DNA of 64,000 nucleotides from Dermacentor variabilis (GCF_050947875.1 NC_134574.1:105331469-105395468); one strand, 5' to 3'. Positions 23,771 to 35,418 are shown, counted from the first letter of the stretch. Numbers and translations: made by a program. Notes: a model not told the origin generated them from the sequence alone.

Positions 23771-24500
23771 GGGATATTGCCATCGCTCGAAGCCTGCCAA
23801 ACCCCTTTCGGATGTGGCTATCGCAGATGTCATAAGCTCTTTCAGGTATTTAAGGGCACAGCGCAGAGCTCAACGCGTTATCAGTTAATTTTTTTTTTCT
23901 TTTGCTATCACAGAGGGCCTAACATACTCTGAAGTGATTTATATCTACGCCGCAAAGCTTGCGTTCGGTGTGCATCGAAAAAGGGCCATGTTTTACACCT
24001 CTTATCAGTACAATCCACGAATCACTGGTAGGACAGTAGGACCATCGAAGAAGAAACGACCGCAAGTTGCGGATGTGAATCTTGCGGCCGTGACACATGG
24101 ATGCCACACCTAGAGTCGTCGTAAAGCAGTCGCACAAATCTTGACGCATCTGCTCGCTTTGCAAGAGCTGTGTACGGAGACGCAATACCTGTGTACCGCA
24201 CTATGAAGATGCTGGGCAGCCGCCCATTGTCAGAACAAAAAAGGATGACAATGGTCCCAACAGGACGGCTGCACTAAAGGCAGCTATAGAGCTTTAATTG
24301 GTTTCCGGTTGTCTTGGTGGGGCAAGTCAAGTAGACCGTGAGAATGACATGCGCCGCGTCGGTAGATGGTGCGATAAATTGAGCTTTTCTGATCCTTCTC
24401 TCTTTATATCTGTTTGGACCATCCCAGCACCGTGCAAGGTAAACAGGCGGACTTCTTTCTGATTAACGTCTCTGCGTGTGCTCTCTCTGTAACAGTTATA
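23770..24500. other. No gene recognised
   Basis: No motif-bearing frame and no recognised repeat. Confidence 0.45.
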
Positions 24501-24502
24501 CT

Positions 24503-24592
24503 ACGGTGCGTCGCTGCTGAGCCTTTAAAGGGTGGCGGGTTCGAATCCAAGCCCCGGCAGCCGCATTCCAATAGAGGCAGAATGCGAAAAGA
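24503..24592 (+). repeat. Partial SINE copy (head region with B box)
   Basis: It holds GGTGCGTCGCTGCTGAGC, then GCGGGTTCGAATCC, an exact match to the canonical tRNA B-box core GGTTCGAATCC, and the start of the SINE body (GGCAGCCGCATTCC, AATGCGAAAA). The body is cut off after about 90 bp. Confidence 0.7.
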
Positions 24593-24950
24593 TGTTGCGT
24601 GATATACTTTAAATTCACATTACTAGTCGAAATTCATCCACAGCGAAAATTAGACCGGAAACCTCGTAACCGACAATACAGTTTGCGGAAGGTTACGCCC
24701 TGCAATTTATTCATTTGTTTATTCCCTTTCAGCAGTCACAGGAGTGCATTTTGCATGCGTAGAGGATAAGAACGCGTATTGCCCGCAAGATGATTTGCTT
24801 AGTTCTTGGCGTAAAACTGAACACGAAATCTCAGGAAAAAAGCACGCGCCCGCGCACACACGCACACACACACGGACACATGCACCCACACACCTCTGAA
24901 TACCAAATTTTGGCAGTGATATGTATGGCCTTTTTCCATTACTTGGGTTA

Positions 24951-25187
24951 CCCGCCATGGTTGCTCAGTGGCTACGGTGTTGGGCTGCTAAGCACGAGGT
25001 CGCGGGATCGAATCCCGGCCACGGCGGCCGCACTTCGATGGCGGCAAAATGCGAAAACACCCGTGTGCTTAGATTTAGGTGCACGTTAAAGAACCCCAGG
25101 TGGTCGAAATTTCCGGAGTCCTCCACTACGGCGTGCCTCATAATCAGAAAGTGGTTTTGGCACGTAAAACCCCATAATTAAAAAAAA
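24951..25187 (+). repeat. Full-length tRNA-headed SINE (reference copy of the window)
   Basis: It begins CCCGCCATGG. The A-box-like word TTGCTCAGTGG is at 24961-24971 and the B-box-like word GGATCGAATCC at 25005-25015, with tRNA-like spacing. The body runs through GGCGGCCGCACTTCGATGG, AAAACACCCGTGTGC, GGTGCACGTTAAAGAACC and GGTCGAAATTTCCGG to TGGTTTTGGCACGTAAAACC and an A-rich end. Flanking words ATTACTTGGGTTA (24938-24950) and ATTATTTGTCTTA (25187-25199) agree at 10 of 13 positions and may be a decayed target-site duplication. I recall this architecture from the tick Ruka SINE; identity needs a database check. Confidence 0.85.
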
Positions 25188-25704
25188 TTATTTGTCTTAA
25201 TCAGCTACTAAGTTATTGTTTGCCTTCGTAAGCGCTTCTATGATAGCGACATTTCCTAGGAACTGTGTGGACTTGGTGGAGGACGAACAATTCCGGAACT
25301 TCGACGAAAACTAGTGCTCACAACCAGCAGTGCCTGGCAAACAGAGAGCAGCGTGCACCATGCCCCGGTTTGAATGGTAAAAGAATTTTCCAAACCCATG
25401 AATGGCCCTTCTCGCGACTAAACAACACACATTTCTACCTAATCTAATCTACCACAGGGGTTGATCAGCCCTGTCCACATGTATTCGTGCCTAACAAATA
25501 GAACCACGATATTATCCGCGCGCCGCCAATTCCGCTTGTGGGATGTGAAATCATTTCTTCATAACTCTTGACAAGATTGGACAACGAAGTTCGGGGTAAT
25601 TTAGTGCAATTTCACTACATTGCTGAAGTTCATTTCTTTAGTACTTAGTAGAAATCGCTGGTGGCAGAGTGAGCAGTTCGGTCTTTTCAACTAGGTTACT
25701 GAAA

Positions 25705-25895
25705 TTCTAAGTAAATCTAAGTACGCGGGTGTTTTCGCATTTCACCCCCATCTAAATGCAAAAACACCCGTATACTTAGATTAGGTGCTTGTAAAGGAAC
25801 CCCAGGTGGTCAAAATTTCCAGAGTCCTCCATTACGGCGTGCCTAATAATCTGATCGTGGTTTTGACACGTAAAACTTGATAATTTAATTTTTTG
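25705..25895. repeat. Head-to-head (snapback) SINE fragment
   Basis: The first part (25705-25757) is SINE body in minus orientation (TAAATCTAAGTACGCGGGTG, CGCATTTCACCCCC). At about 25758 it switches to plus-orientation body and tail (AAAACACCCGTATACTTAG to CACGTAAAACTTGATAA). CTAAGTACGCGGGTGTTTT therefore pairs with AAAACACCCGTATACTTAG around a short spacer. The tRNA head is absent. Template switching during reverse transcription or a later inversion could give this. Confidence 0.75.
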
Positions 25896-25899
25896 CGAG

Positions 25900-28800
25900 T
25901 TCTGTATACATCAAACGAAGAATCATGAAAATATTCTTCAGGACTATCAAAGACTCTTACAGAGAAATGGATCCTGTAGTAAAGTTACGAATTCTCCCGT
26001 GCGTTTGACTGTTTCGTTAAGCATAACTTTCCATAAATTCGTACCTTCCTGAACTTCGGTTGCGAATCCGGTGGTCTGTTGTGGTGGTTTCTTCTTTTTC
26101 CGCTGTTTGTCAAATTGATACCCTAACACTGGAAGTCTACCAACCAACTGGCCGATGTGTTCATCCTTTCACTGATCCCTTGAACAACTGCACTCGAAAG
26201 GCAGAAAAAAAAAACGGAGAGGAAATAACACGAGGAAGAAACATCAGCTAGTGTATTCAGGTTCTTTTACGACACGATATGCAAATGCTTAGTTGAAATG
26301 ATCCCTCCCCCTTATTTTCCGCCACTCTGCCGAGCAGTGCTGAATTTACGCGAATTCAGAAGCTAGCTTAGGGGTATTGGTTAGAGAAAAAAGAAAGCAC
26401 TCGGGGAAATTTTAATAGCGTTTCACGTGTAATTTTCTCGAAACGACTTCGTTAGCCTTACAGTGCAACAAGACGACGTGAAATGCCGCCGCATTTCGTC
26501 ACGCAGCTACCGTGAACTAAATCGGTCGCCGTCTCTGGATTCCAAATCAGTAAGGCTTGCCGTCGGCACTGAGCGAACACAGTTGCGCAATCTTGATCTG
26601 TGACCTGAAGCACTGGCTCATCGTTTAAGCTGTAATTACAGAAGTTTGGCCGACTAGCGCACTTTGTAATGGGCTCTCTTGGGCTCTACTTCCTTCTCGC
26701 ATAAACAGAAACTGAAAGTGCGTTGTAGGCAACGGTTTATTTTATTTCGGTGTTTGAATTGAAAGAAAGTACAGCTTGCATATCTTATTCCCCGTATACG
26801 CAGGTCAGTACTAACGGTCATGTGCCGATATGTTTATAAAGCGGGAAGATGCAAGCTGCATTAATGCTTGAGCTTGTAGTGAATTTGGGTTAGATTGAGC
26901 TTAACTAGGGGCGAGCTCAGGTTAGCGGAATTTGAAGACCATTTATCGATGGACGGAACTCCGGTATATGATATGTCCTGGAATGTCCTTACAAAGGAAA
27001 GGCGGAGGATAAACTAATGGTCGAAATAGTTATGAAGTTGTGTCACGTTATAGGTAAGATCCAACTGCCGGTGAAGTTGGGTAATCGGAATCCTGAAACC
27101 GAACCTTCGCTCTCTCTTTTTATTATTATTTTTTAAATTTCCCCGTGTTCCCCACGATCATCCGCAAAAGCGCACGTACATACCTTGCCTCGAAAGAGAG
27201 TCGGAACCTCGCGTTTCGGGCTGAATTAACGCGCACCGTCTCTCAGTCGCTGGAAAACGTGGACGCGTAATGGCGCCGCTAACGAGGCTATAATTAAAGG
27301 GCCGTACCGAGAATCTGAGCTCTTTGAATGCGAAGAAGAGGAAGAATAAAAGCGAGTAACAAAGGTAATGGGGACGCGCAAAGAATATCGAGGAAGGCGC
27401 GAAGCAGCGGTACGATCCGACGCGCGGCTGATTCTTCGAATGAGGACCGCAGGCTGGAAACGCACCGTCGCCTGGCGGGCTGCTTTCGAAACGCGTTAAT
27501 CAAGCTCATTAATTGTATCGAAGCACGCTATGAAGGTCACGAAGCAAGAGATCCTTGTATCCGCATGGAACGATGTGGAGTACCTTCGCGAATGAACAGA
27601 GAAGTCGGTGGGTGATCTTTCGTTCCAGCGCTGGAGTTGAAGTTTGAGGCGCAGGAGATGCCTCGAAGAAGCAGCGATTGTTGCTATTAGCAACGCTGTT
27701 TGCAGGCAGAGCCTGTGCTTTCGAAGTGGGCTGTATTCGTTACTTAGAAGTGGCGCTGAACAGTCCATCGTTTCGAGAAAAATCCGAGGGGAGAGGAACG
27801 AGTGTTCCTAACGATAATTTGCATATTGAAGTTGTTTGTTGCAGAATGCAATGAGAACCAGTGACGAGTGGGTGATTAAAGAGAACGAGCGTCTCGATGA
27901 GGGAACCTTGCGAGGCACCGTTTCTATGGATAAGCTTTCTTCGTGCTTTTTTTTTCTAATCTCAAATTAATTACAAATATTCTGGGAGAGCATTGGTTGT
28001 GTTCACATACGTACGATGTCGTCTTAGCCTTTCTGTAGGTGTCTCTCAGTTCATTGTTTACGTTAACTCTCTCGCATTGCAAAAAAAGTTCATTTTGTTT
28101 TCATATGCATAAAGAAAATGTTTCAATGATGGTGAAGATTAAAGCTTAATAACAGCTGCATTCTTCCGGATGGTTTTATGGACTGCCGAGTGTACTGTGG
28201 ATAAGAGTTGTTCTGCTCTATTCCAGATGATTGGTGAATTTTAGTTAGTACGTCATTATGATCCGCTCAAATAAGATATCCCTTTAAATATGAGCAACTA
28301 AAGAACACATTTGAAATCCTAAATTATAAATAGTCGCCATTTTTGCTCATGCCCTCGCAAATGGCGTCTTTAACCGCATCGGAAGAGCCACAAGGTTGTG
28401 TGTGATGCCCTATTATAGATAAAATTAGAGGTCATATGGGCAGTAATAGGGATGATCGTGCTTCATTACACGCAAAAGAAGTTCCTTTATTCTTTTAATG
28501 AAGCTTCGAGGCCATCTTCGTATTAACCTTATTCGAGTGCTCTGAGTCGACCACTCAAAGACGCTATAAACCAATGCTCACTACTAGCCCTCGGACTCAC
28601 GTGACTGTATATTAACAAACTTCAAAACCCGTCAAAATGTGCCGCTTGCTTTTTCTTTATCATAGCTCAATGGTAAGATGACGCTACTGTTAATACTCTG
28701 CCATACACATTCTTTCCGGCGTTAGAATGCGCGCGATTTTCCTCGTACATCAATTCCACAGGGTTCACATCAGCTGTGGTTCCATGCATGGAGTACAGAT

Positions 28801-31015
28801 TGCTTGCATAGAGCACACAAATCACAGACTCGGCAGAACAGTATACAATTCAGTGGTCTATTGCCAACTTGCCCTTATGAAGTAAGCAATGCATCCCATT
28901 AACGCGTACATCGTGAGCACACCTGCCGACCGATTTGCACGGAGAGAAGTTTTCAGGAGGCACGGTGAATAGATTGTCGAGTATATAGAGGCGTTATCTA
29001 ATCATTTCTCGAACACTAAGCTGAGAACGGTTGGGCGGGACACCCCCAACGGCGATACAAATGTCATACACTTGTTAGGCTAAAACTGCTCCGATCAAGT
29101 TCCTGAAATATGCGGTCCTACATGATATAGACGTTAAGAACGCAGCCTTCTACCGCGGATATGCTTGGTTTACTGTCTTCGTACTCATCTCGCTTTCTCG
29201 TTTGCTGTCTTTACCGTTTTATACGCGCACCTCCTTTGAATACATGCTGGGCAGCAAACGATATCTACCGCTCGTTAGCCTCCCTGCATTGATGTGGAGC
29301 CTCGTATCTACCTACATCTCACAGACATTGATGACGGCTGCGACAACAACTGCGACGATTTCGCTTGCATCTCCAGTGTCTCGCACCTCGCGATCCGTAC
29401 AGACAAGAAAGAGACTCGTTCATTCAGTCTGTCGATGAGGATGTTTACAGCGGAAACAAAGAAGCCTCGCACCATGCCGGATCACAGTGCTCGAAGGACC
29501 GAATCATGCCACATCGACGCCGAATTACCTAACCGCGTATAACGTGCAGACAGCGCGTCAGCCGAGATAAGGCGACACGTTTAAGTTGACGACTCGGGAA
29601 ACGTCTGCCCGGCGCGATGAACAATCCTGTTCGCCGGGCGAGTGAAAACGCTCCAGGCGCGCCTGCTGCCACTTCTGGACTTCTGGGCCCCCAAAGCGCC
29701 TCTCTCGCGTTTGCTGACGCTTCGCTTTCTTTTTCGTCCTTTCGGCCGAACGCGTCTCCGAAGCAGTCGAGTGGGGGAATGCGGCTGGCAGTAATACACT
29801 CGGTCGCCACGTTCCTCACGCGGTTCCAGATGTGTTCGGCATAACCCCCCCCCCACACACACACACACACACAGCCAGAGCGCCCGCGTGCGTCCATTCA
29901 TTCTCGGGGCCACGTTTCGACCCGGCGTCAGCGGACATGGATGGATGGCCGTATCGCCGACCAGCCACGTACGCGCGCGCACAGCGTATGCCGACGCAAG
30001 CAGCTATGGAGCGAAATAAGCGCGCCAACAGCCCCCGGAGGATCCTGGCACGGTAATGGAATCGCAAATGGGACCCGAAAAACGCAGTTCGGCAGCTGGG
30101 TTTTGGCGTCTACGTACTAGGTAGCTGAGAGACGGGCGGCAGGCCCGGTGTGTTACAGCGTGTTCTGGACAGCGGAGACGGAGACGGACGAATCCAGTCG
30201 GAATTCCGTGCCACACGCCTGTTAACGCGCATACGCTTACACTATCGCATCTTTTTTTCTTTTTTTGTCGTCGGCATTTTCATGCGGTTTATTTATATCC
30301 TGTTTTGTTCTTCCGTTGTACCCTCTTTTTGTTGTTGCCTTTACTCGTTCTTTGTTCCTTTTTTTTTTGTTATTCGTGTCTCTCCGTCTCGCTTTCTTTC
30401 ATTTACTACGCTCTTCTGGTTCCTTTTGTGTCCATTCCTTAAATCCCTCTGTCCTATTATTTCGTTTTACTCTTACTTTTCTTCATCGTTTTCCTGCTTT
30501 CTTTGCACTCTCTCATTCTGTGCTTCACAATGGAAAAAAAAAAGAAGAAATGTCTTTCACCCCCTGTTAGTGCAAGAGAGAAAGATGTAAGTGCATGGCA
30601 TCACATTCTCCACCGGCGTTCGACCGCGCTATCCAAGTGCAAGTTGAAGCCCGGCTACATGCAGCGATCCTTCGCGGGGAACTCTGTGCGCCAGAAATAG
30701 ACGCGGCCGCACGACACCAATTGTTCACTGGCTCAGCAACATGAAGCGAAAAAAAAAAGAAAGAAAAAGAGGCGTAGGCCGCTACGCGATCGCTTTCTCG
30801 TTGTTAGTGTTGCCAGACATGATAAACATATTTTCTTCTGGAAGAAATAGTTGATAAGATTTTTCGTTTCATTATCTGTTGTTAATGGCGATGCAATCTT
30901 TAAAAAAAGTTTCATAAATGCGTTTACGAACGATTTCTACACATTCTATTGAACTGTAAGCATTTTAGCGGGCTGGCATTGCGCCGTCTGCCTACGTTGC
31001 GCTCTCGCACTAGCT
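25900..31015. other. Long stretch without a recognised gene or element
   Basis: About 5 kb. At 27.2-27.8 kb there are GC-moderate segments with TAATTA-type words near 27290 and 27500. At 29.58-30.06 kb the sequence is GC- and CpG-rich and contains a short CA run (29853-29874). At 30.25-30.53 kb it is strongly T-rich; the Phe-rich frames there are artefacts. No splice-bounded coding segment stood out. Regulatory function cannot be judged from sequence alone. Confidence 0.4.
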
Positions 31016-31019
31016 TGTA

Positions 31020-31168
31020 GTTTTACCGCCGGTTGGCTACCCTGTACCGGGGCAGGGACAAAGAGGTGCGTAGGTGAGAGAGATAAAGCAATGAAAAAAA
31101 AAAACAACCAAACACAGACTGGTTAACCTCCCTTTCATTTGCCCTTGCCTTTCTCTCTCTCTCTCTCT
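31020..31168. repeat. GCTACCCT-family repeat, rearranged inverted copy
   Basis: GGTTGGCTACCCTGTACCGG (about 31032) is in plus orientation. The companion word, AGACTGGTTAACCTCCCT followed by a CT tract (about 31115-31170), is in minus orientation. In copy 1 (1575-1690) both words are on the same strand. A short A-rich stretch separates the halves. This suggests a 5' inversion like those made by twin priming, or two insertions tail to tail. Confidence 0.55.
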
Positions 31169-31175
31169 TTGTAGC

Positions 31176-31379
31176 ATTATCGACATTTGTCGTGAAGCGG
31201 CCCAGTCAGCGGCCCTCTTTCTCGATGCCGGCAACCACTCCGTGCACTGTCTGGGCCACACAGATGCAAAGAGCCTGGAAACCGGGGACAGACGGCATCT
31301 ATCTACCCTGTTTTTCCCTAGAGGCACTCAAGACACTCGGCAGCGCGACGGACGTTCCGCTGGCGGCACAAGGGAATGA
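31176..31379 (+). other. Weak candidate exon or retroposed coding fragment
   Basis: After a CT-rich tract ending TTTGTAG (31174), one frame stays open for 67 codons to a TGA at 31377. It contains protein-like words such as AALFLDAGNHSVHCLGHT. About 26 of the first 40 third positions are G or C. However, the acceptor lies inside the CT tract of a repeat, another frame is open across the same place (31192-31701), and no downstream donor is obvious. I do not recognise the peptide. Confidence 0.15.
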
Positions 31380-31600
31380 ACAAACAAAAGAAGCACTTGC
31401 AGCGGCTCAGGACCATCCACCGGAAGTCGGAGGGAGATCGCTCGTCGCGACGCCTGACGAGTACGGAAGGCGTGCTCGCCACTTCCGGCGGCGAACTCCG
31501 CCGGGCGAAGTTTTCCTGATCGAGGCTAGTTGCCAGTGGGCGTCAAATATTACAGCGAAGCTGTTAGCCTCTCGGGGGTTGGGATTTGTCGTCGGCTCGT

Positions 31601-31715
31601 GCTCGGATGGATGGATGGATGGATATTATGAGCGTCTCCTTTGGAACGGGGCGGTGGGTGGCGCCACCAAGCTGTTGTTATTTTATTGCCTAATGTCCTA
31701 GCTATGATGTTAAAA
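31601..31715 (-). repeat. LINE-like 3' end with (CATC)n tail, minus orientation
   Basis: A (GGAT)5 run at 31605-31626 is followed by GAGCGTCTCCTTTGGAACGG, GGGCGGTGGG and GCCTAATGTCCTA. Read on the minus strand this is a 3' UTR ending in a weak hairpin around CCCCGTTCCAAAGGAG and then a CATC tail. The layout parallels the tails at 50063-50910 and 41102-41117. I recall this segment as common in tick genomes; the parent element is not established here. Confidence 0.55.
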
Positions 31716-31840
31716 AGGCAAAGAAAAAAAAACACGATGAATTCCCATAACCAAAGTTTCTTAACCCCTATTGTGAACTTTGTTTTTGTGCGACTCCGTT
31801 GTTTGTCGTTTCCCTACTTTCACTAATCTTGCAATCGCCT

Positions 31841-31951
31841 CTTACTAATCTCTATTGCGGGCATGTTTACCTTCCTCCTGCTCTCTCTGAACCCAAGGGC
31901 TTTAATGACGGCAGGGGGAAAGTAAGCATGTCCGCAATAGAGATTAGTAAG
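31841..31951. mobile_element. Compact foldback element with 32-bp inverted repeats
   Basis: The arms at 31841-31872 and 31920-31951 are inverted copies. The outer 20 bp are identical, and there are only three mismatches over 32 bp. The 47-bp interior has no coding capacity. The near-identity of the arms means either a young element or ongoing arm homogenisation. Direct repeats at the borders are not obvious, so the mechanism is unresolved. Confidence 0.75.
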
Positions 31952-32039
31952 TAGATGCTCATCCAAAAATAGTACTCCCATCTAGCCGACACGGCCACTT
32001 AGACAGACCTAAAGCGGCAGCTGGAAACGGGCTTCGTCT

Positions 32040-32190
32040 TTTGAGTTTCGCGCGTAACGGAAATATGTTATCTCGCAAATCAGAATTACAGTCCGAAGCT
32101 ATCATAGCTGCAGCTTGTGTGTAAGTCGAGCTTTACCAATTTTCTAGGCAATTTACTCTGAAAAAATTCATTTAATTCAACAAGACACTT
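32040..32190 (+). repeat. Dispersed repeat shared with 5066-5205
   Basis: Shared words in order are GAGTTTC, GCGTAAC, AACTAAAT/AATCAGAAT, GCTATCAT, CTGCAG, GTGT, TTTTC and TTCA(A)TT. Both copies lie on the plus strand. Identity is moderate by eye. No coding capacity is seen. Confidence 0.5.
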
Positions 32191-32199
32191 GCGCTTCGC

Positions 32200-34590
32200 T
32201 GAGCGGCTACGAGAATGAAGATGGCTGCTGCACTTCCACGCACGTTCGTCACGCGCGTGGCGATGTATCTGTCCTCGATGCGGGGATGCTCTGCCCGTTG
32301 TATCTGTCGCACAGCGTGGCCTTCCAGCGCATTCTACGTTATGGCAAACACTGTCGAAAAACAGTACCGTCACCTAGGGGCTGCGGCCACTCAGATATGA
32401 AATTCTGACCTTCGTGCCTCAACGATACAAAGCAACCAACAACACCGTACAGACCTTGCCTGGAATTTGGTTTTGTCTGCGAACGTGTCGAAGGTGGTCG
32501 CCGAACCCATCGCAATGTATCGTAGTGACCACAAGGTCATCGTTCCAACTATAACGAAGTAAAAGTAGTACGTCGACAGTTTGTGGTTGTCTAACGTCGT
32601 GTGTGGTCGTGGTACTTGTCTAACGTTGTCTAGCGTCAGTCGGGTCGGTGGCACTTGCATAACGTCGGTTGTGCAAGTCTAACTTCGGCAACAGCTTCGT
32701 TGTAAATCCACTTTCACAGGGTGAAACGGTGGCGGATATTTCTTGAACGTCGAGGGGGGAATTCACTTCCCTGAGGCACCGTTGCCTTCAGAAAAGAAGC
32801 TTCAAGAACCAGTATGAACAATGTTACTTGCTACCAAAGGTAAAACAAAAACACTTGCACAGAAACTATCGACGCTGAATGTCAATGTAAGTGAATAGGT
32901 TAAACGAACGAACGAACCAGTGTAAGGTCCCAAGAAACCTCACGTGTGACAGTGTCCGTCCTCTCCCCCTCACCCGTCCCGGAAACTCGGTTACACACGA
33001 GCACGGTTGCTGTCCCTCGGCGCCTTGATATCGCCAGGCAGACCACAGACCTAAATACACCGATCCCCGATCATTGTCCGGCGCCCGCCATGAAAACGGG
33101 AGAAAGACACAAAGAAAGCTATTCACATTGAAGAAATGTTCGAGGGAAATCAATAAACCCACCATACAGGAGAGAATAGCATTTTCTATGAAAGAAAGTT
33201 CTTAGCGGGCTTAGACATGGGCGGGCTTAGACATGAGCGTGCTCAGAAAGTTGCACATCGTACTGTATTGAAAAAAAAATATGCAGGATAGAAAGCACGG
33301 GATATTCGAACTGCTTTAAACTTTCGTGTTTGCCGACTTCCGTCTGGCCCGGAACAGACTACCCTTTTTGCTTTTTAGTCTTCTAAAAGGAAACGTTCTT
33401 ATTTTCGCTCTTTGCCTCGTTCTGAGCCTTCTTTCAATGTCAGCATTGGAGGCTACGAACAAAATGATGCAGTCGGGACAAGAGGATCGACTGAACGGAT
33501 ACGATGGAGGGACATACACGAAAGGCTATGCAAACAAGAGGCTACAGAATAAAAGGCCAACGACGCACTCTGCATGAGTAAGCGAAAAAAAAAATGCGCG
33601 CAAATTGCGGCGCCACGAGCGGCCATTTTATGCGCGTCGAATCTCGAACCTATTGATTTTTTCACTGTGGGAACGTGAAAAAAAAAAGTACGCGTGAAAA
33701 AGAACCATGCCATAAGTAAATGACGATAGACATACCCGCCGTGAAATTCTTGAAACAGTCCTCGTTGCCTGCCGCGGCACTTTCGCACGCGTTGTCGAGA
33801 TAGAACCGGCGCATCAGCGAGATGAAAGCTTGCAGGCAAATAGGGAGTGCTTATGCATGAACGGGAAACAAAAAAAAAATGACAACGCATAGCTTTCAGT
33901 GAGAACATGCTGCGCAGGCGCCCCAAGACCCGAATCAATACGCGCCCGTGTCGCTCTAGGGCGTGAGAAAATTCGGTGATGTTCCGAAGCGGAAGAGACG
34001 CGCTGTACATAAGGAAAGACCCATAGTGAATATGCGAATAAACAAGCCGAAATACTGCTCGAGCATGCATAAGCACGCGCTTGCTTTCTTGGGCGTGTGA
34101 ATATGCATGAACGTCTAAGGTGCGCGCCACATGCGGTTTCATTTTATATTTTTCTTAATTTTTCTGTTTTAGCATGTCGCGCCAGTTGACGTCATTTGTA
34201 AGTGCGAACAGTGGTTTCTGTAGAAAAGTTGGTAAGCGACGTAGGCGGAACGCGGCTGAAAAAAATAATAGTCATAACGCATTCCCAATTTCTTGCTGTC
34301 TCGCAGCGTTTCATGCCAGAGAGTATTGAATCAGGGCTACGATGAACGAGGCTCGGTGGGCTTTCGCTGCGGAGGCGGCGTTGGTAACGCGAACGTTCAG
34401 CCGGTGGGGGCGTTCCCGTCTGCCCGCGCAGTAGAGGAAAGAAAAGGGATCCCTCGCATGCTTTCGCACGACTCAAACGCTTGCTGGGTTATTCATTTAG
34501 TAGAGCTTCACAGCGAGACGATCTTGATGCCCAATTGCAGTTTGAAATCGTTAGTACTCGTCCCCTCTCACTCTATTTGCAATCGTCATT
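32200..34590. other. No gene recognised
   Basis: A 16-bp tandem duplication lies at 33205-33236. The 229-codon minus-strand frame at 33453-34142 has no motif and His/Ser/Arg-rich composition; I do not support it as a gene. At 34173-34197 a 25-nt stretch sits between a strong acceptor (TTTCTGTTTTAG) and donor (GTAAGTG) and includes an ATG. A 52-codon frame reads through from it to a TGA near 34330. Confidence 0.4.
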
Positions 34591-34596
34591 GTCTGT

Positions 34597-34689
34597 CAGC
34601 GCAACAATAGACAAAGACGAAAAAGAAAAGACGATCGTTGGCACGACGGTCCTCTCTTCTATGTACCGTCTTTGTCTGTTGTTGCGCTG
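34597..34689. repeat. Foldback repeat, 23-bp arms
   Basis: CAGCGCAACAATAGACAAAG at 34597-34616 continues to 34619. This arm pairs with 34667-34689 over 23 bp with one mismatch, around a 47-bp interior. It is probably a small non-autonomous element. The word resembles repeats I associate with tick DNA, but no second copy was seen in this window. Confidence 0.65.
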
Positions 34690-34699
34690 TCACATCATG

Positions 34700-35100
34700 A
34701 ACGCATTCCTGCTCACCCAGGTCCCGCTACTGTTCTATTACGCAGGCAGTTTCAAATTCGTTCGGCATTGTAAGGTTTTAGTGTTCGCTGTTGCTCCATG
34801 GACTTCCAAGTCTCAAGGGCCTGGGTACCAAAGCCTTAAGTATCGGTACTTGTGAACATGCTTTTACAATGCTCATGGGAACTCGCTTATCGACCCATTG
34901 GTCTGTATCATTCCGCTTTCCTAACCATTTGTTGTCGGAATTTGGAATTAGGTAGAAGGTATAGGCACATCTGAATAACACAAGTCAGGGGGAAAATTAA
35001 AAAAAAAAAGAAAGAGAGAGAAATGCCACCGTAGTTCTGGCCAAAGAAACGAAGGTTTTTCTCATGAACAAGCAATGAAAACTCAATGTCCTATAGACTA
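34700..35100. other. No gene recognised
   Basis: A/G-rich run at 35000-35025. No coding or repeat signal. Confidence 0.45.
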
Positions 35101-35280
35101 TGATGGAGGCAAGAGCCGTAGCGCAGCCTAAACAGAAAAAAAAAGGATGCAGACTAAACGCACACATTTGGCGCTAAATTTGTCGCTAGAAAATGGGCAC
35201 TAATTTGACGCCAAATGTGTATGAAGTCTGTGTTGTTCTTTTCTCCCGCTACGTCTGAGCTACGCCTTTTGCTTCCATCA
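35101..35280. mobile_element. Foldback (MITE-like) element, family F1, copy 2
   Basis: The ends TGATGGAGGCAAGAGCCGTAG and its inverted partner, ending CTTCCATCA, bound 180 bp. Internal arms (CACACATTTGGCGCTAAAT and its partner ATTTGACGCCAAATGTG) pair as well, so most of the element folds back on itself. The right-hand flank ACACCAACAAGCCCAACGTGC is shared with copy 1 at 17073-17310. No coding capacity is present. Confidence 0.7.
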
Positions 35281-35418
35281 TGCCACACCAACAAGCCCAA
35301 CGTGCTAGTTTGGTCGTGTAAACACCATGGTGTTCTTCAAACCTCTCAATTCGCAACCGTAATGACGTGAACTATGGCCACAGCTTATTTGAAGCCCAGA
35401 TTGTGTTTCTTTTTTTTT

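Noticed and set aside
24951..25020. Free-standing tRNA gene
   Set aside because: The A- and B-box-like words are continuous with a SINE body and tail, so this is the SINE head.
33453..34142. 229-codon minus-strand open frame
   Set aside because: No domain, no hydrophobic pattern of a transmembrane protein, no splice or start context. It is probably a chance frame.
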